A DNA stretch of 64,000 nt, taken from contig NZ_JAUYNV010000052.1 in NCBI RefSeq assembly GCF_030698125.1, forward strand, positions 1-64,000, in the 5' to 3' direction. Below the pieces are notes generated by a model that was given only the letters and a program-made list of their open reading frames with translations, was not told where the DNA came from and searched no databases. The DNA comes from Methyloversatilis sp. (GTDB taxonomy: Bacteria > Pseudomonadota > Gammaproteobacteria > Burkholderiales > Rhodocyclaceae). Of the stretch, positions 41,171 to 49,958 are shown piece by piece (positions within the stretch are counted from its first letter, which is position 1; the number at the start of each line of letters is the position of its first letter). Position numbers and translations under genes: made by a program.

Positions 41171-43207
41171 TCAGACCACGAAGCGGCCGACGTTGTCCTG
41201 CAGCTGGCTGGCCAGCTTTTCCAGACCGAGCGTTTCGCCGTCGGCGCGCCGGGTGACGTCGGCATTCTGTTCTGCCATGCCGGCGATGCGTTCCACGCCC
41301 TGCGCCACGCTCTGGCTGGCGCTGCTCTGTTCGCGCGTGGCGGCGGCGATTTCCTTCATCGCGGCTGCGGTGCGTTCGCTCTGCTCGCTGATGACACGCA
41401 ACACGGCACCGGCTTCGGTTGCCCGGCTCACACCGGTGGTGACCTGACCGCTCACTTCGCCGATGCGTTGCACGACCTTGTCGGCGTCAGCCTGCACGCT
41501 GCTCACCATGCTGGCGATCTCCTTTGTCGAAGCGGCGGTGCGTTCGGCCAGCTTGCGTACTTCGTCGGCCACCACGGCGAAGCCGCGGCCGGATTCACCG
41601 GCGCGTGCCGCTTCGATGGCCGCGTTGAGCGCCAGCAAATTGGTCTGTTCGGCGATCTCCTGGATGATGCGGCCGACGTTCGAGATTTCGCGTGTGCGGC
41701 CGGCCAGATCGGTCACCGCGGTCGAGGCGTCATTGATGTCGCGGGCGATGTGCTGCATGCCATCGACCACGGCGTTCAACTGGCGCTCGCCGTCCATCGC
41801 GGCGCTGCGCGCTTCGCGGCTGACAGCATCGGCCACACCGGCGCTGTCGGCCACGTGGGTGATGCTGACCGATAATTCTTCAATCGCCGCGGCGAGGCCG
41901 GCGGCGGCGCTGCTCTGTTCGGTCGAACCTTCGACCACTTCGCTCGAGCCGGCGCGCAGCGAACGCGCTGCTGCACCGACGGCGCGGGCTGCGTCGGCTG
42001 TGGCGGTGATCAGCGCTGCAGTCTTGCGGGTCGCCTCGTTGATCTGCACGGTGATCAGGTCCAGTTCGTTGCGGCTTTCGCCAGCCTGCACCGCCAGACG
42101 CTGACTGAAGTCGCCGTTGCCCAGTCGGTTCATTGCCGCCGACACATCCTTCAGGCGCACGAGACGGCTGTGCGCCAGCCACCAGGTGAGCGCAGCGAGC
42201 AGCAGCGCGGCGCCGACGCAGATCATGATCAACTGGTTGCGCAACTGCACGCCAGCGGCCGTGAATTCAGCGACGTGCGCGCCGGAGGAAACCATCCAGC
42301 CCCAGGTGTCCGATGTGCGGAAGGTGGCGAGCTTGGGTGCCAGGCTGCCGTCGGCGAGCGGCCAGTCATAGACCAGCTGTCCATTCTTCTTGTCGAGTTG
42401 CTGTGCGATGACGCCAGTCAGCGCCGGGTTGCCGATGTCGGCGATCGACTTTCCGGCGTGTTCGGGGTGCAGGATCATTTGACTGTTGTCCGCTGACTCA
42501 CCCGGCTTGACGATGTACAGGTAGCCGGTGTCGCCGATGCGCAGGGTTTTCAGCGACGCGAACAGCTGGTCGATGCCCTGCTGGACGTCCACCCGCGCCG
42601 ACAGTGCGCCGACGACGGTGCCCGCGGCGTCCTTGATCGGTTCCAGCGAGGATATGTAGAAGCGGCCATTGCGCACCACGACGCCCGAATACGGCTTGCC
42701 GGCGAGCAGGGTATCGGTTTCCGTGCTCTTGTTGATGGCCTTGCCGGCCATCGACTTGCCGTCCTTGTCCTTCAGCAGCGTTGCCACCCGGACGAACTCG
42801 TCGCCGACGCGCACCATGACCGCCGGATCGGCACCGATCAGGTCGCGCAGCCCGCTGACGCGGTCAGTGTCTCCATTGAGTACTGCGCCATTGACGCGTG
42901 CGACGCGCACCGCGCCGTAGCTGCCCATGGGCATCGTGTCCTCGCCGATGACCACGGCACCGCCGAGACCGCGTTTCAGCGCGCTCATGCCTTTTTCGGC
43001 ACTGTCCATCGCGTTGTGATAGCTCAGGTCGAGCAGCTTCACCGTGGCATCGGCCTGCTCACCAAGATGCGCTTCGGTCTGCTGCAGCGTGGAGCGCTGG
43101 GTGGACATCGATACGATGAAGATCAGCGACGCAAAGATGACTGCGCAAAGCAGGCCGATCGAAATCGAAAGTTGATGGACCACCGAAAGGCGGCTGAATG
43201 CGTTCAT
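41171..43207 (-). CDS. Methyl-accepting chemotaxis protein with periplasmic Cache domain
   Basis: 678-residue transmembrane chemoreceptor: TM1 (about 14-34), a periplasmic Cache-type sensor (about 40-325; G-D-T-G-Y-L-Y-I-V and W-G-W-M-V-S-S-G), TM2 (about 335-355), HAMP, and a full MCP signalling domain with the conserved tip [12 protein letters not shown]. The C-terminus (G-R-F-V-V) lacks the CheR-tethering pentapeptide. The ATG at 43207 has AGGAGA six bases upstream. Ligand unknown; Cache sensors commonly bind organic acids or amino acids. Confidence 0.93.
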   Translation of the reverse strand: MNAFSRLSVVHQLSISIGLLCAVIFASLIFIVSMSTQRSTLQQTEAHLGEQADATVKLLDLSYHNAMDSAEKGMSALKRGLGGAVVIGEDTMPMGSYGAVRVARVNGAVLNGDTDRVSGLRDLIGADPAVMVRVGDEFVRVATLLKDKDGKSMAGKAINKSTETDTLLAGKPYSGVVVRNGRFYISSLEPIKDAAGTVVGALSARVDVQQGIDQLFASLKTLRIGDTGYLYIVKPGESADNSQMILHPEHAGKSIADIGNPALTGVIAQQLDKKNGQLVYDWPLADGSLAPKLATFRTSDTWGWMVSSGAHVAEFTAAGVQLRNQLIMICVGAALLLAALTWWLAHSRLVRLKDVSAAMNRLGNGDFSQRLAVQAGESRNELDLITVQINEATRKTAALITATADAARAVGAAARSLRAGSSEVVEGSTEQSSAAAGLAAAIEELSVSITHVADSAGVADAVSREARSAAMDGERQLNAVVDGMQHIARDINDASTAVTDLAGRTREISNVGRIIQEIAEQTNLLALNAAIEAARAGESGRGFAVVADEVRKLAERTAASTKEIASMVSSVQADADKVVQRIGEVSGQVTTGVSRATEAGAVLRVISEQSERTAAAMKEIAAATREQSSASQSVAQGVERIAGMAEQNADVTRRADGETLGLEKLASQLQDNVGRFVV

Positions 43208-43299
43208 GGGACGTCTCCTGTAGGTCCCCGCGGTGCCTTGGAGTGGCCGGGCGAGGCAACTTGCCAGGAGATTCACGGCACAGGCGCGGAAAACTGGAG

Positions 43300-44190
43300 T
43301 CAGGCGATGCGGTCTGTGGTACAGCCGGCCTGCAGCAGGCGCGCGAGCACGCCGTCAGGGCCGGTCAGGTGGGAGGCGCCGAAAGCCGCAAATATGCCGC
43401 CTTCGCGGATCTGCGGCAGCAGGCGTTCCGCAAAACGTGCGTTGCGCCGGCCGAGCAGCGACTGCATGAACAGGTCGGCGTGGCGCCGCAGCGCCTTGTC
43501 ATCGCCGATCAGCCGGCTGTTGATGCGCGCCAGCTCGCCGGTATCGCCGGCCAGCCAGGCGTCGGTCATCGGCGCGACACCGGCCTGTATCGCGTCGTGC
43601 CGGCGCGCGCTGTCGATCAGCAGTGCCATGACGGTCGCGTCGGGCAGGCGCGCGATCGCATCGATCTGTTCCTGCACATTCTCGATCGGCAGGATTTTCC
43701 GGCCGGCAGCGCGCGCGCGGCGCACCAGCACCTCGTCGAGCGTGGGCTGCGCGCCGCCGACCGGCTGCAGCAGCGTCACCAGCGCCGCCCACGGGCGCAA
43801 CCGCGGCTGCACGCGTTCGTCGACGCCATGCAATGCAAGCATTTGCGACACCCGCGGCCAGTGCTTGCTGCCGACCTTTTTCGGCAGCTCGTCGGTATCC
43901 GAGGTGCTGGCCGCCATGAAGGCGTTCACGGCGTCTGCGTCGGCCACCAGTTCCGGCATGAATACGCGCGCTGCGTCTATATAGGTGTAGAGCGGAGCAG
44001 CCCGGTCGAGCACGCGCGGCTCACCGCTGTGCAGCGTGCCGAACAGGTGGCTGACCGGCGCGTCACCGAGCGTGATCTTCCACAACAGGCCGTGATCGTA
44101 CGGGCTGGTCGCCGCGCGCAGTGCCGTCGGCAGCGCGCTTGCCAGGGCGATGGCGCCGCACTGACGAAGAAAGAGGCGGCGCGCTGTCAT
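43300..44190 (-). CDS. TraB/GumN-family exported protein
   Basis: 296 residues. The N-terminus A-R-R-L-F-L-R-Q followed by a hydrophobic A-L-A-S-A core looks like a Tat-type signal peptide. The mature part has the TraB/GumN (Tiki-related) signature H-L-F-G-T-L-H and a later [12 protein letters not shown]. Tiki relatives are metal-dependent proteases; bacterial members have no settled function. The start overlaps the stop of the Nudix-ThiE gene (ATGA). Confidence 0.85.
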   Translation of the reverse strand: MTARRLFLRQCGAIALASALPTALRAATSPYDHGLLWKITLGDAPVSHLFGTLHSGEPRVLDRAAPLYTYIDAARVFMPELVADADAVNAFMAASTSDTDELPKKVGSKHWPRVSQMLALHGVDERVQPRLRPWAALVTLLQPVGGAQPTLDEVLVRRARAAGRKILPIENVQEQIDAIARLPDATVMALLIDSARRHDAIQAGVAPMTDAWLAGDTGELARINSRLIGDDKALRRHADLFMQSLLGRRNARFAERLLPQIREGGIFAAFGASHLTGPDGVLARLLQAGCTTDRIA

Positions 44191-45137
44191 GGCGTCCAGG
44201 CGCCGCGGATCGCGGCGACGCCGTGCGCGCCGCAGGCGTGCGCCGCCTGCCTGTGCGAGGCGTCGAGCCCGCCGATGGCAAACACCGGAATGCCGCATGC
44301 CGCAACCAGCGCCGTCAGCGCGCTCCAGCCCAGGCCCGTCGCATCGGGGTGGGTGGCGGTCGGCAGCACCGGGCCGACCACCGCGTAGTCGAGGCCGAGC
44401 CGCGCAGCCTGCGCCAGTTCGTCAGCCGAGTGGCAGGACGCGCCCACCCATTCGAAGTCGGGGCGGGCCGCCAGCGCGGCAAGCTGTGACGACTTCAGAT
44501 GCACGCCGTTCGCCCCCAGCGTGCGGGCGAGCGCCGGCTCGCCGTTGAGTACGGCAGGCGAACCGCCGGCGTGCGCCAGCCGTATCGCTTCGGCGGCGAA
44601 GGCCTGCGTCGCGTCATCCATCACCGGTTCGCGGATCTGCAGCAGCAGCCGCTGCCGTGCACAAGCCCGGCGGATGGCGTCGAGCTGCGCCGCATGACCG
44701 ATCTGCCAGGCGTGGGTGATGGCCATGAAACCGGGCAGGCGCAGCGATTTGAGCACCGGACCGTTGGCCGGCAGCATCGGCCCGACGGTCAGCACATCGG
44801 GCTGCTGCCAGCTCAACGCGCTGTGTACATGGTCCTGCAGCGCGCCCTGCCAGGCTTCGACCCGGAAAAAATGCAGCCGCACGAAGGCGTGCTCGTATTC
44901 GTGCGACAGCGTCAGCCAGGGCGAACAGGCTGTGACCGTGATGCCCAGTTCCTCGTCCAGCTCGCGCTTGAGCGCATCGACCGGCGCTTCGCCCGCTTCC
45001 ACCTTGCCGCCGGGAAACTCCCAGTAGCCGGGATAGAAGGTGCCCGGCGCGCGCTGGCCGAGCAGGAATTCCCGCCCGCGTGCGCTGTCCCGGAAGATGA
45101 CGGCCGCCGCGACGGCGACCTGTTTGCGTTCGGTCAT
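44187..45137 (-). CDS. Nudix hydrolase (MutT-like) fused to a ThiE/TenI-like domain
   Basis: 316 residues. Residues 5-130 are a Nudix domain with a complete Nudix box (G-G-K-V-E-A-G-E-A-P-V-D-A-L-K-R-E-L-D-E and E-L-G-I), expected to clear 8-oxo-dGTP. Residues 140-316 resemble thiamine-phosphate synthase/TenI (V-H-L-K-S-S-Q-L, V-G-A-S-C-H-S, G-P-V-L-P-T-A-T-H, G-L-G-W, F-A-I-G-G-L). This MutT-ThiE fusion is recurrent in Beta- and Gammaproteobacteria; the ThiE part's own activity is uncertain. Start at ATG 45137. Confidence 0.9.
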   Translation of the reverse strand: MTERKQVAVAAAVIFRDSARGREFLLGQRAPGTFYPGYWEFPGGKVEAGEAPVDALKRELDEELGITVTACSPWLTLSHEYEHAFVRLHFFRVEAWQGALQDHVHSALSWQQPDVLTVGPMLPANGPVLKSLRLPGFMAITHAWQIGHAAQLDAIRRACARQRLLLQIREPVMDDATQAFAAEAIRLAHAGGSPAVLNGEPALARTLGANGVHLKSSQLAALAARPDFEWVGASCHSADELAQAARLGLDYAVVGPVLPTATHPDATGLGWSALTALVAACGIPVFAIGGLDASHRQAAHACGAHGVAAIRGAWTP

Positions 45138-45156
45138 GCGCCGGCCCTCGATGCGC

Positions 45157-46029
45157 TCACTGTGCCGCGTGCTGCCCCGCCCAGTCGCGCGCGAACTGCC
45201 AGGCGACGCGGCCGCTGCGCGAGCCGCGTTCCAGCGTCCAGCGCAGCGCATCGGCGCGGCAGGCTTCGATCTGGTCCGGCGGCACGCCGAGCTTTTTCAG
45301 CCAGTGCCGCACGATGTCCAGATATGCCTCCTGATCGAAGGGGTAGAAGGACAGCCACAAGCCGAAGCGCTCGGACAGCGAAATCTTCTCTTCGGTCGCT
45401 TCGCCCGGATGCACTTCGCCGTCGACATGCTTCGCTTCGTTGTTCTCGGAGAAGTACTCGGGCATCAGGTGGCGCCGGTTCGACGTGGCGTAGATCAGCA
45501 CGTTGTCGAGCACCGCCGACACCGAGCCGTCGAGGATGCTTTTCAGCGCCTTGTAGCCGGGCTCGCCGGATTCGAACGACAGGTCGTCGCAATAGATGAT
45601 GAAGCGCTCGGGCCGGTTGGCGATCAGGTCGGTGATGTCGGGCAGGTCGACCAGATCGTCGCGGTCGACCTCGATCAGGCGCAGGCCCTTCTTCGAAAAA
45701 TCATTCAGCAACGCCTTCACCAGCGAGCTCTTGCCGGTGCCACGCGCGCCGGTCAGCAGCACGTTGTTGGCCGGCTTGCCTTCGACGAACTGCTTGGTGT
45801 TGGTGGTGATGCGCGCCTTCTGCACGTCGATGTCCTTGAGGTCGGACAGGCGCAGCTTGTGCGGGTGGGCGACTGCTTCCAGCCGGCCGCGGCCGTTGCT
45901 GCGCCGCCAGCGGTAGGCGGTCGCCTTCCAGTCGGGTGGCGCCGGCGGCGCCGGGATCATGTGTTCGAGGCGATCGAACAGCGCATGCGCGCGGGCGATC
46001 AGGCTTTCGAAACCGTCACGGTCTGTCAT
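45157..46029 (-). CDS. DUF815-family AAA ATPase
   Basis: 290 residues with Walker A G-A-R-G-T-G-K-S-S and Walker B-like F-I-I-Y-C-D-D-L, and the sensor region Y-A-T-S-N-R-R-H. DUF815 proteins are widespread, uncharacterised P-loop ATPases. The start at 46029 overlaps the end of a 49-residue membrane-protein frame by 14 bp. The Nudix-ThiE gene follows after 19 bp. Confidence 0.9.
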   Translation of the reverse strand: MTDRDGFESLIARAHALFDRLEHMIPAPPAPPDWKATAYRWRRSNGRGRLEAVAHPHKLRLSDLKDIDVQKARITTNTKQFVEGKPANNVLLTGARGTGKSSLVKALLNDFSKKGLRLIEVDRDDLVDLPDITDLIANRPERFIIYCDDLSFESGEPGYKALKSILDGSVSAVLDNVLIYATSNRRHLMPEYFSENNEAKHVDGEVHPGEATEEKISLSERFGLWLSFYPFDQEAYLDIVRHWLKKLGVPPDQIEACRADALRWTLERGSRSGRVAWQFARDWAGQHAAQ

Positions 46030-46165
46030 GGTCGTCCTTGTTGTCGGTGAGCGCTTTCGGCGGCTCGGTGTCGGAGGCGTCCTTTTCCTTGCGCGGCAGC
46101 GTCCACCACAGGATGAACAGCAGCAGGGCCAGCGCAACGCCGGCTTCGAGGAGGAATATCCACAT
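46016..46165 (-). CDS. Small single-pass membrane protein
   Basis: 49 residues: M-W-I-F-L-L-E-A-G-V-A-L-A-L-L-L-F-I-L-W-W as one transmembrane helix, then a charged tail with R-K-E-K-D and D-N-K-D-D-H-D. No clear ribosome site, but the composition is typically protein-coding and the stop overlaps the DUF815 start in the manner of operon genes. Function unknown; perhaps a membrane anchor for the ATPase. Confidence 0.65.
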   Translation of the reverse strand: MWIFLLEAGVALALLLFILWWTLPRKEKDASDTEPPKALTDNKDDHDRP

Positions 46166-46277
46166 GGGTGAAGTGTCTGCGAAACGTCAGTCTTCAATGC
46201 AGCCGTCCGGCAGGACCGCTGCTCGTTATCATTGCACCCTCAGCGTCTGCGGGCGCGCCAATCTAAAGCACATCACG

Positions 46278-47573
46278 ATGTTCCAGCAAATCCGCCGCGG
46301 CGTCCGGCTCGCCTTGCTCGCTTCGGCCACCGCGTTGTTCGCCGCCTGCGGCTCGGCTCCGCGGCCAGGGCCGGCGAGTTCTCCCGTCGTGCCGTCGTGC
46401 CCCGATGTGCAGCCTGCCGCCGTGACGCCGCAGGTCTGCCCGACCTGCCCGACGTGCGCCGCCTGCCCGGTCTGCCCGCCGGTTGCCCCGGTGCCCGAGG
46501 CAAAGCTGCCGCCACGTCTGGTCGCCGCCGAGTGGTCTGCGCTCGAAGGCTGGGCCGACGACGATCTGCGCGAGGCGCTGCCGGCGCTGCGCGCCAGCTG
46601 CAGCGCACTGGCCAGTCGTGCCGAGTGGCGCTCACCCTGCGCTGCACTCGGCTCACTCGCCCGGGAAGACAGCGCTGCGGTGCGGGCGTTCTTCGAATCG
46701 GCTTTCCGCCCGTGGCAGCTGCTCAATGGCGACGGCACCGACCAGGGGCTGGTGACCGGCTATTACGAACCGCTGCTGCAGGCGAGCCGCACGCGCGGCG
46801 GTATGTATATGCACCCCATTCACGCGGTGCCCGACGATCTGCTGGTGATCGATGTCGCCAGCCTGCATCCGGATCTGAAGCATCTGCGACTGCGCGGTCG
46901 TGTCGAGGGGCGCAAGGTGGTGCCGTACTGGTCGCGCAGCGAACTCGATGCGCGCGCGGCCGAATTCGACCGCAAGGTGCTGTTCTGGGCGGCCGATGCG
47001 CTGGATGTGTTCTTCCTGCAGGTTCAGGGATCCGGCCAGGTGGAACTGCCGGACGGCAGCCGTGTGCGTGTGGGCTATGCTGACCAGAACGGCCACAGCT
47101 ACCAGTCGATCGGTCGCTGGCTGGTCGATCAGGGCGAGCTGAAGCTCGAACAGGCGTCGATGCAGGGCATCCGTCAGTGGGCGCGCGCCAACCCGGCGCG
47201 GGTGGCGACGATGATGGCAGCCAACCCGAGCTACGTGTTTTTCCGCGAACTGCCCATCGGCAAGCAGGCCCCCGGTCTGCCGGAAGGCCCGCTCGGCGCG
47301 CTCGGCGTACCGATTGCCGGCGAACGGGTGATCGCGGTCGATCCGCGCAGCGTGCCGCTGGGCGCGCCGGTGTGGCTGGACACGACACGCCCGAACAGCG
47401 CCGACCCGCTGCGTCGCCTGATGATGGCGCAGGACACCGGTGGCGCCATCAAGGGCGGCGTGCGCGCCGATTTCTTCTGGGGTTTCGGTCCGGAGGCCGG
47501 CGCACTGGCAGGCCGCATGCGCCAGCAGGGCCGCATGTGGGTGCTGCTGCCGGCCGGCGTCACACCGCCGTAA
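46278..47573 (+). CDS. mltA: Membrane-bound lytic murein transglycosylase A
   Basis: Outer-membrane lipoprotein that cleaves peptidoglycan glycan strands with 1,6-anhydro ring formation. 431 residues: signal peptide and lipobox L-F-A-A-C24, then an unusual Cys-rich linker (C-P-T-C-P-T-C-A-A-C-P-V-C-P-P, residues 54-68), then the MltA barrel domain (T-G-Y-Y-E-P) and 3D domain with the catalytic Asp in A-Q-D-T-G-G-A-I-K-G. The start is ATG 46278; longer frames precede the signal peptide. Confidence 0.94.
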   Translation: MFQQIRRGVRLALLASATALFAACGSAPRPGPASSPVVPSCPDVQPAAVTPQVCPTCPTCAACPVCPPVAPVPEAKLPPRLVAAEWSALEGWADDDLREALPALRASCSALASRAEWRSPCAALGSLAREDSAAVRAFFESAFRPWQLLNGDGTDQGLVTGYYEPLLQASRTRGGMYMHPIHAVPDDLLVIDVASLHPDLKHLRLRGRVEGRKVVPYWSRSELDARAAEFDRKVLFWAADALDVFFLQVQGSGQVELPDGSRVRVGYADQNGHSYQSIGRWLVDQGELKLEQASMQGIRQWARANPARVATMMAANPSYVFFRELPIGKQAPGLPEGPLGALGVPIAGERVIAVDPRSVPLGAPVWLDTTRPNSADPLRRLMMAQDTGGAIKGGVRADFFWGFGPEAGALAGRMRQQGRMWVLLPAGVTPP

Positions 47574-47598
47574 GCAGCGCGATGACAGGGAGGGTTCG

Positions 47599-48408
47599 AT
47601 GAACGATCAGGCGGACGGCCACATATTCAGCGCGTGCGAACAGGGCATCGCGACGATCACCATTTCAAACCCGGCACGGCGCAACGCATTTTCGGTCACC
47701 ATGCTGCAGGCCATGCGCCGGGCGGTGGATACCAGCCTGGCCGACCCGGACTGCCGCGTGCTGGTGCTGCGTGGCGCGGGCGGCTGCTTCAGCGCTGGCG
47801 GCGACATCAACGATTTCCGCGCCACCCTGTATCTGGAGGCGCCGGCGCGACTGGATGCCTTCCGGGCACTGATCGAGAACTGGGTCAATCCGGTCATCCT
47901 CGCGCTGCGCCGCGCGCACCAGCCGGTGCTGTCGGTGGTGCAGGGCGCCTGCGCCGGTTACGGGCTGTCGCTCGCGCTGGCATCCGACTGCGTGATCGCC
48001 GCCGCCGATGCGGTGTTCAGCACCGCCTATACCGGGCTGGCACTGCCGTGCGACGGTGGCCAGTCGGTGTTCCTGATGCAGGCGCTGGGCGAGCGGCGCG
48101 CGCGCGAACTGATGTGGTCGGCGCGGCGTGTTGCGGCGCCGGAAGCGCTGGCTCTCGGGCTGGTCGAACAGGTGGTGCCGGTCGCCGGGCTGGATGCCGC
48201 AGCGCAGGCGCGCAGCGCGCACTTCGCCCACGGGCCGCGCCATGCGCTGTCCGAGATCAAGCGTTTGCTGGTGGCTGCCGGCCCGTCACTCGACGCGCAA
48301 CTCGCGGCCGAGGCGCTGGCTTTCGCGCGCTGCGCTGCGACGATGGATTTCGTCGAAGGGGTGACGGCGTTCGCCGACAAGCGCGCACCGGTGTTCCGCG
48401 GGCGTTGA
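47599..48408 (+). CDS. Enoyl-CoA hydratase/isomerase family protein
   Basis: 269-residue crotonase-fold protein. The oxyanion-hole segments are present (C-F-S-A-G-G-D-I-N-D-F and Q-G-A-C-A-G-Y-G-L-S-L). The two catalytic glutamates of classical hydratases are not both evident: the second region reads L-P-C-D-G-G, closer to isomerase-type members. Substrate unknown. It lies 25 bp after mltA with AGGGAGG upstream. Confidence 0.87.
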   Translation: MNDQADGHIFSACEQGIATITISNPARRNAFSVTMLQAMRRAVDTSLADPDCRVLVLRGAGGCFSAGGDINDFRATLYLEAPARLDAFRALIENWVNPVILALRRAHQPVLSVVQGACAGYGLSLALASDCVIAAADAVFSTAYTGLALPCDGGQSVFLMQALGERRARELMWSARRVAAPEALALGLVEQVVPVAGLDAAAQARSAHFAHGPRHALSEIKRLLVAAGPSLDAQLAAEALAFARCAATMDFVEGVTAFADKRAPVFRGR

Positions 48409-48656
48409 GCGCTCGGTCAATTGCGACGATGTCGCGCTTCATCGACGCGAGACGGCGCAGCCTCGTTCCTTCCGGCCGCTCGCGGCGCGGGTCGATCGGG
48501 GCACCAAGCCGATTCAGCGCAGCGGGTATTTGCCCGTTCAGCGTGCATTCCGAGAAACAGTTCCCAAAGGAATCGTCATTCCTGACCGTTATCGATAAAG
48601 AATTTGTTGTGCTGACCTGAGCGGGCACGGCGCGAGCCGCCCGGGTTCCGAATTTC

Positions 48657-48674
48657 CGATGCTGCGCAGCATCG
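48657..48674. promoter_or_regulatory. 18-bp perfect palindrome before the PilZ gene
   Basis: CGATGCTGCGCAGCATCG is a complete palindrome 21 bp before the ATG of the PilZ gene. It could be an operator or a hairpin in the leader. The rest of 48409-48656 shows nothing recognisable. Confidence 0.35.
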
Positions 48675-48695
48675 ACCACTGATTCCGGCAAAACG

Positions 48696-49415
48696 ATGAA
48701 CAACAGCGAAGCGGGCATGATCGAGGCGGTGGCGCAGGGCGTCAATGCGCCCGGTGTCGTCAAGGACGTGCTGTTCAAGGACATCGGTCTCAAGATCGGC
48801 GACCGGCTCATTCTTGAACCGCCGCCGAAGCTCGGCGAGCAGCTCGGAATGGTCAAGCTGATCGGCTACGTCAACGATGTGAGCGTGCTGGTCACCATGC
48901 CCGACACCCGCGCCTGGGCCGGCCCGCCGATCGAAGGCGACGAATTTGCGGTGCGCGCGTTTTCGGGCCGTCATGCCTACGGTTTCTCGACCACCGTGGG
49001 CAAGCGCTCGGTCAGCCCCTTCGAGTACCTGCACCTGCAGTTTCCGCGCCGCATCACGATGCGCCAGATCCGCAATGCGGAGAGGATTGCCACGACCATC
49101 AGTGCGCGTGTGCTTGATGGCGCCGAGCCGGTGTCGACCACGGTCACCAACCTCAGTGCCACCGGTGCCGAACTGCGCGCCTGGGACCCGCCGCGTGTCA
49201 TCGGGGAAACGATTTCCCTGGAATTGATTCTCGACATCCACAAGGTGCGCACCCGCGTGGTGGTCAGCGCAACCATCCGCAATACGCACGACATCGTCGA
49301 CACCGGCGAGGCCGCCTACGGCGTCGAATTTTCCGATGTCAATGCACAGACCAACATCTTCCTGAAGAGCTTCGTCTACCAGAATCTGGTGGAACAACCG
49401 CACAAGCGCCTGTGA
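48696..49415 (+). CDS. YcgR-like PilZ-domain protein (c-di-GMP effector)
   Basis: 239 residues: an N-terminal YcgR-like beta domain (about 25-115) and a C-terminal PilZ domain (about 120-235). c-di-GMP contacts expected of PilZ are an R-x3-R motif (R-N-A-E-R) and a D/N-x-S-x-x-G motif, here N-L-S-A-T-G. YcgR proteins slow flagellar motors when c-di-GMP is high, so this is likely a flagellar brake or related motility effector. Confidence 0.88.
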   Translation: MNNSEAGMIEAVAQGVNAPGVVKDVLFKDIGLKIGDRLILEPPPKLGEQLGMVKLIGYVNDVSVLVTMPDTRAWAGPPIEGDEFAVRAFSGRHAYGFSTTVGKRSVSPFEYLHLQFPRRITMRQIRNAERIATTISARVLDGAEPVSTTVTNLSATGAELRAWDPPRVIGETISLELILDIHKVRTRVVVSATIRNTHDIVDTGEAAYGVEFSDVNAQTNIFLKSFVYQNLVEQPHKRL

Positions 49416-49527
49416 CCTGCGTGGCCGGTGCCGGGCGCATGACGGCCGGCGTCAGCGGGCGCCGATAGGCGAGAACCGCGCTTGCGATGTACTGTCCTGT
49501 CTGTTGCAGACAACAGGAATCGCAGTC

Positions 49528-49887
49528 ATGGAACGTAACAGGCACAATCCCCGCGCGCGTGGCGCGTCGACCGGCATTCAGCAGGCGGGGCCGTTGGGCA
49601 AGATATTCGCCGCGTTGATCGGTGCGATCCTGCTGGTGCTCGGCCTGATGTTTTCCGTGGTGATCATTGCTGTCGCGATTGCCTTCGGCCTGGTCATCTG
49701 GAGCTGGATGTGGTGGAAGACCCGTGCGTTGCGCCAGCAGATGCGCGCACAGATGGACGCCCGCATGGCGGCCGGAGAGGGCGCTTCGGCGCCGTTTTCC
49801 GACGGCGAAGGGGCGCAACCCAGCGGACGCGTGATCGAGGGTGAGGTCATCCGCGCTGACGACACCCCACCGCCGCCGGAGCGCTGA
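49528..49887 (+). CDS. Small membrane protein of unknown function
   Basis: 119 residues with one long or two closely packed hydrophobic segments (about 28-62, I-W-S-W-M-W-W at the end), a basic coiled stretch and a C-terminal acidic tail with V-I-E-G-E-V-I-R. ATG 49528 has AGGA nine bases upstream; ATG 49504 is a weaker alternative. A short inverted repeat TGTCTG-TTG-CAGACA lies at 49498-49512. Confidence 0.75.
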   Translation: MERNRHNPRARGASTGIQQAGPLGKIFAALIGAILLVLGLMFSVVIIAVAIAFGLVIWSWMWWKTRALRQQMRAQMDARMAAGEGASAPFSDGEGAQPSGRVIEGEVIRADDTPPPPER

Positions 49888-49958
49888 CGGCACACCCTGC
49901 CACCCCGGAGTGCCTGCCCCGGCGCTCTTTCTTCTTCAATGTCCGTCCGGAACAATCC

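Noticed and set aside
48409-48620. Continuation of the enoyl-CoA hydratase-region frames into a separate small gene
   Set aside because: The open frame there has no start with a ribosome site and an Arg-rich composition typical of chance frames.
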